Of a stretch of DNA of 61,307 nucleotides, positions 61,234 to 61,307 are shown piece after piece (positions within the stretch are counted from its first letter, which is position 1; every line of letters starts with the position of its first letter). Source of the DNA: Bacteroidota bacterium (GTDB lineage Bacteria > Bacteroidota > Ignavibacteria > SZUA-365); contig JACZJN010000036.1 of assembly GCA_014860565.1 (NCBI GenBank), positions 1 to 61,307 on the forward strand. Direction: 5' to 3'. A model generated the notes under the pieces. That model did no database searches and was not told where the DNA came from. It saw only the letters and a program-made list of their open reading frames with translations. The position numbers and the translations under genes are program-made.

Positions 61234-61307
61234 CGGAAGGAGTGGGAAGAACGGAAGGAGTGGAAGGAGCGGAAGGGGCGGAAGGAGCGGAAGGGGCGGA
61301 AGGAGCG
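61234..61307. repeat. 9-bp minisatellite at the right edge
   Basis: Eight consecutive 9-bp units of the form CGGAAGGAG (variants TGGAAGGAG, CGGAAGGGG, TGGGAAGAA) fill 61234-61305 and continue past the window. The last four units alternate CGGAAGGGG and CGGAAGGAG, giving an 18-bp higher-order period. One strand is purely G/A-rich. It lies upstream of the sigma-factor gene. Confidence 0.9.

Noticed and set aside
1-61307. CRISPR arrays, toxin-antitoxin pairs or recognisable anti-phage systems
   Set aside because: No regularly spaced repeats and no Cas, restriction-modification or known toxin motifs were seen; the small genes of the accessory region remain unassigned.

Overview
The window looks like chromosomal DNA of a moderately GC-rich member of the Bacteroidota/Chlorobi lineage, most like the Ignavibacteria/Kapabacteria side. 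Four secreted proteins carry, or appear to carry, a type IX secretion (T9SS) type-A C-terminal sorting domain (3808-5526, 12467-15814, 16014-16805, 26387-27613). Two more genes resemble T9SS-linked outer-membrane factors (41887-42795 and 42809-43723). Many starts have a clear AGGAGG-like ribosome binding site. The lineage is inferred from family content; there is no rRNA in the window.

Positions 1 to about 7510 are an accessory region. It holds short unknown genes with very good ribosome binding sites, an AT-rich gene for a beta-propeller surface protein, an IS1380-type transposase remnant and the last ~40 codons of a tyrosine recombinase. It stops inside a tRNA-Ser(CGA) gene at 7509-7594 whose 5' acceptor strand no longer pairs with its 3' strand. 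I read this as the edge of a decayed integrative element that used the tRNA as its attachment site.

From 7.6 to 29.5 kb come an operon of an NTF2-like protein, an SDR and an FAD oxidoreductase, then envelope proteins (lipoprotein, PorT-like barrel, T9SS clients including one with a CxxCH haem motif, a secreted S41 peptidase). A minus-strand pair of a 626-residue unknown and a PAS protein follows, then a TPR lipoprotein, a NarL-type sensor kinase/regulator cluster, a macrodomain protein and 4-hydroxyphenylpyruvate dioxygenase.

From 29.6 to 46.6 kb are tightly packed housekeeping operons: a YacP-like nuclease; MlaE/MlaF/MlaD lipid transport with a PfkB kinase and a RmlD-like reductase joined by 4-bp overlaps; serS; HAD phosphatase, MsbA-like ABC exporter and NrnA-like DHH phosphoesterase; Spy-like chaperone; asparaginase; PorD-like and PorV-like proteins; enoyl-CoA hydratase with a divergent polysaccharide deacetylase.

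From 46.8 to 55.8 kb are a TetR-controlled RND efflux operon (tetR, TolC-like, adaptor, permease) and a Lon-like protease. From 55.8 to 57.7 kb, on the minus strand, are two LPS-type glycosyltransferases. The window closes with a minus-strand operon of an ECF sigma factor, an anti-sigma factor that appears fused to an outer-membrane beta-barrel, and a beta-propeller lipoprotein. This envelope-spanning sigma/anti-sigma arrangement is the most striking system here. A 9-bp minisatellite runs off the right edge.
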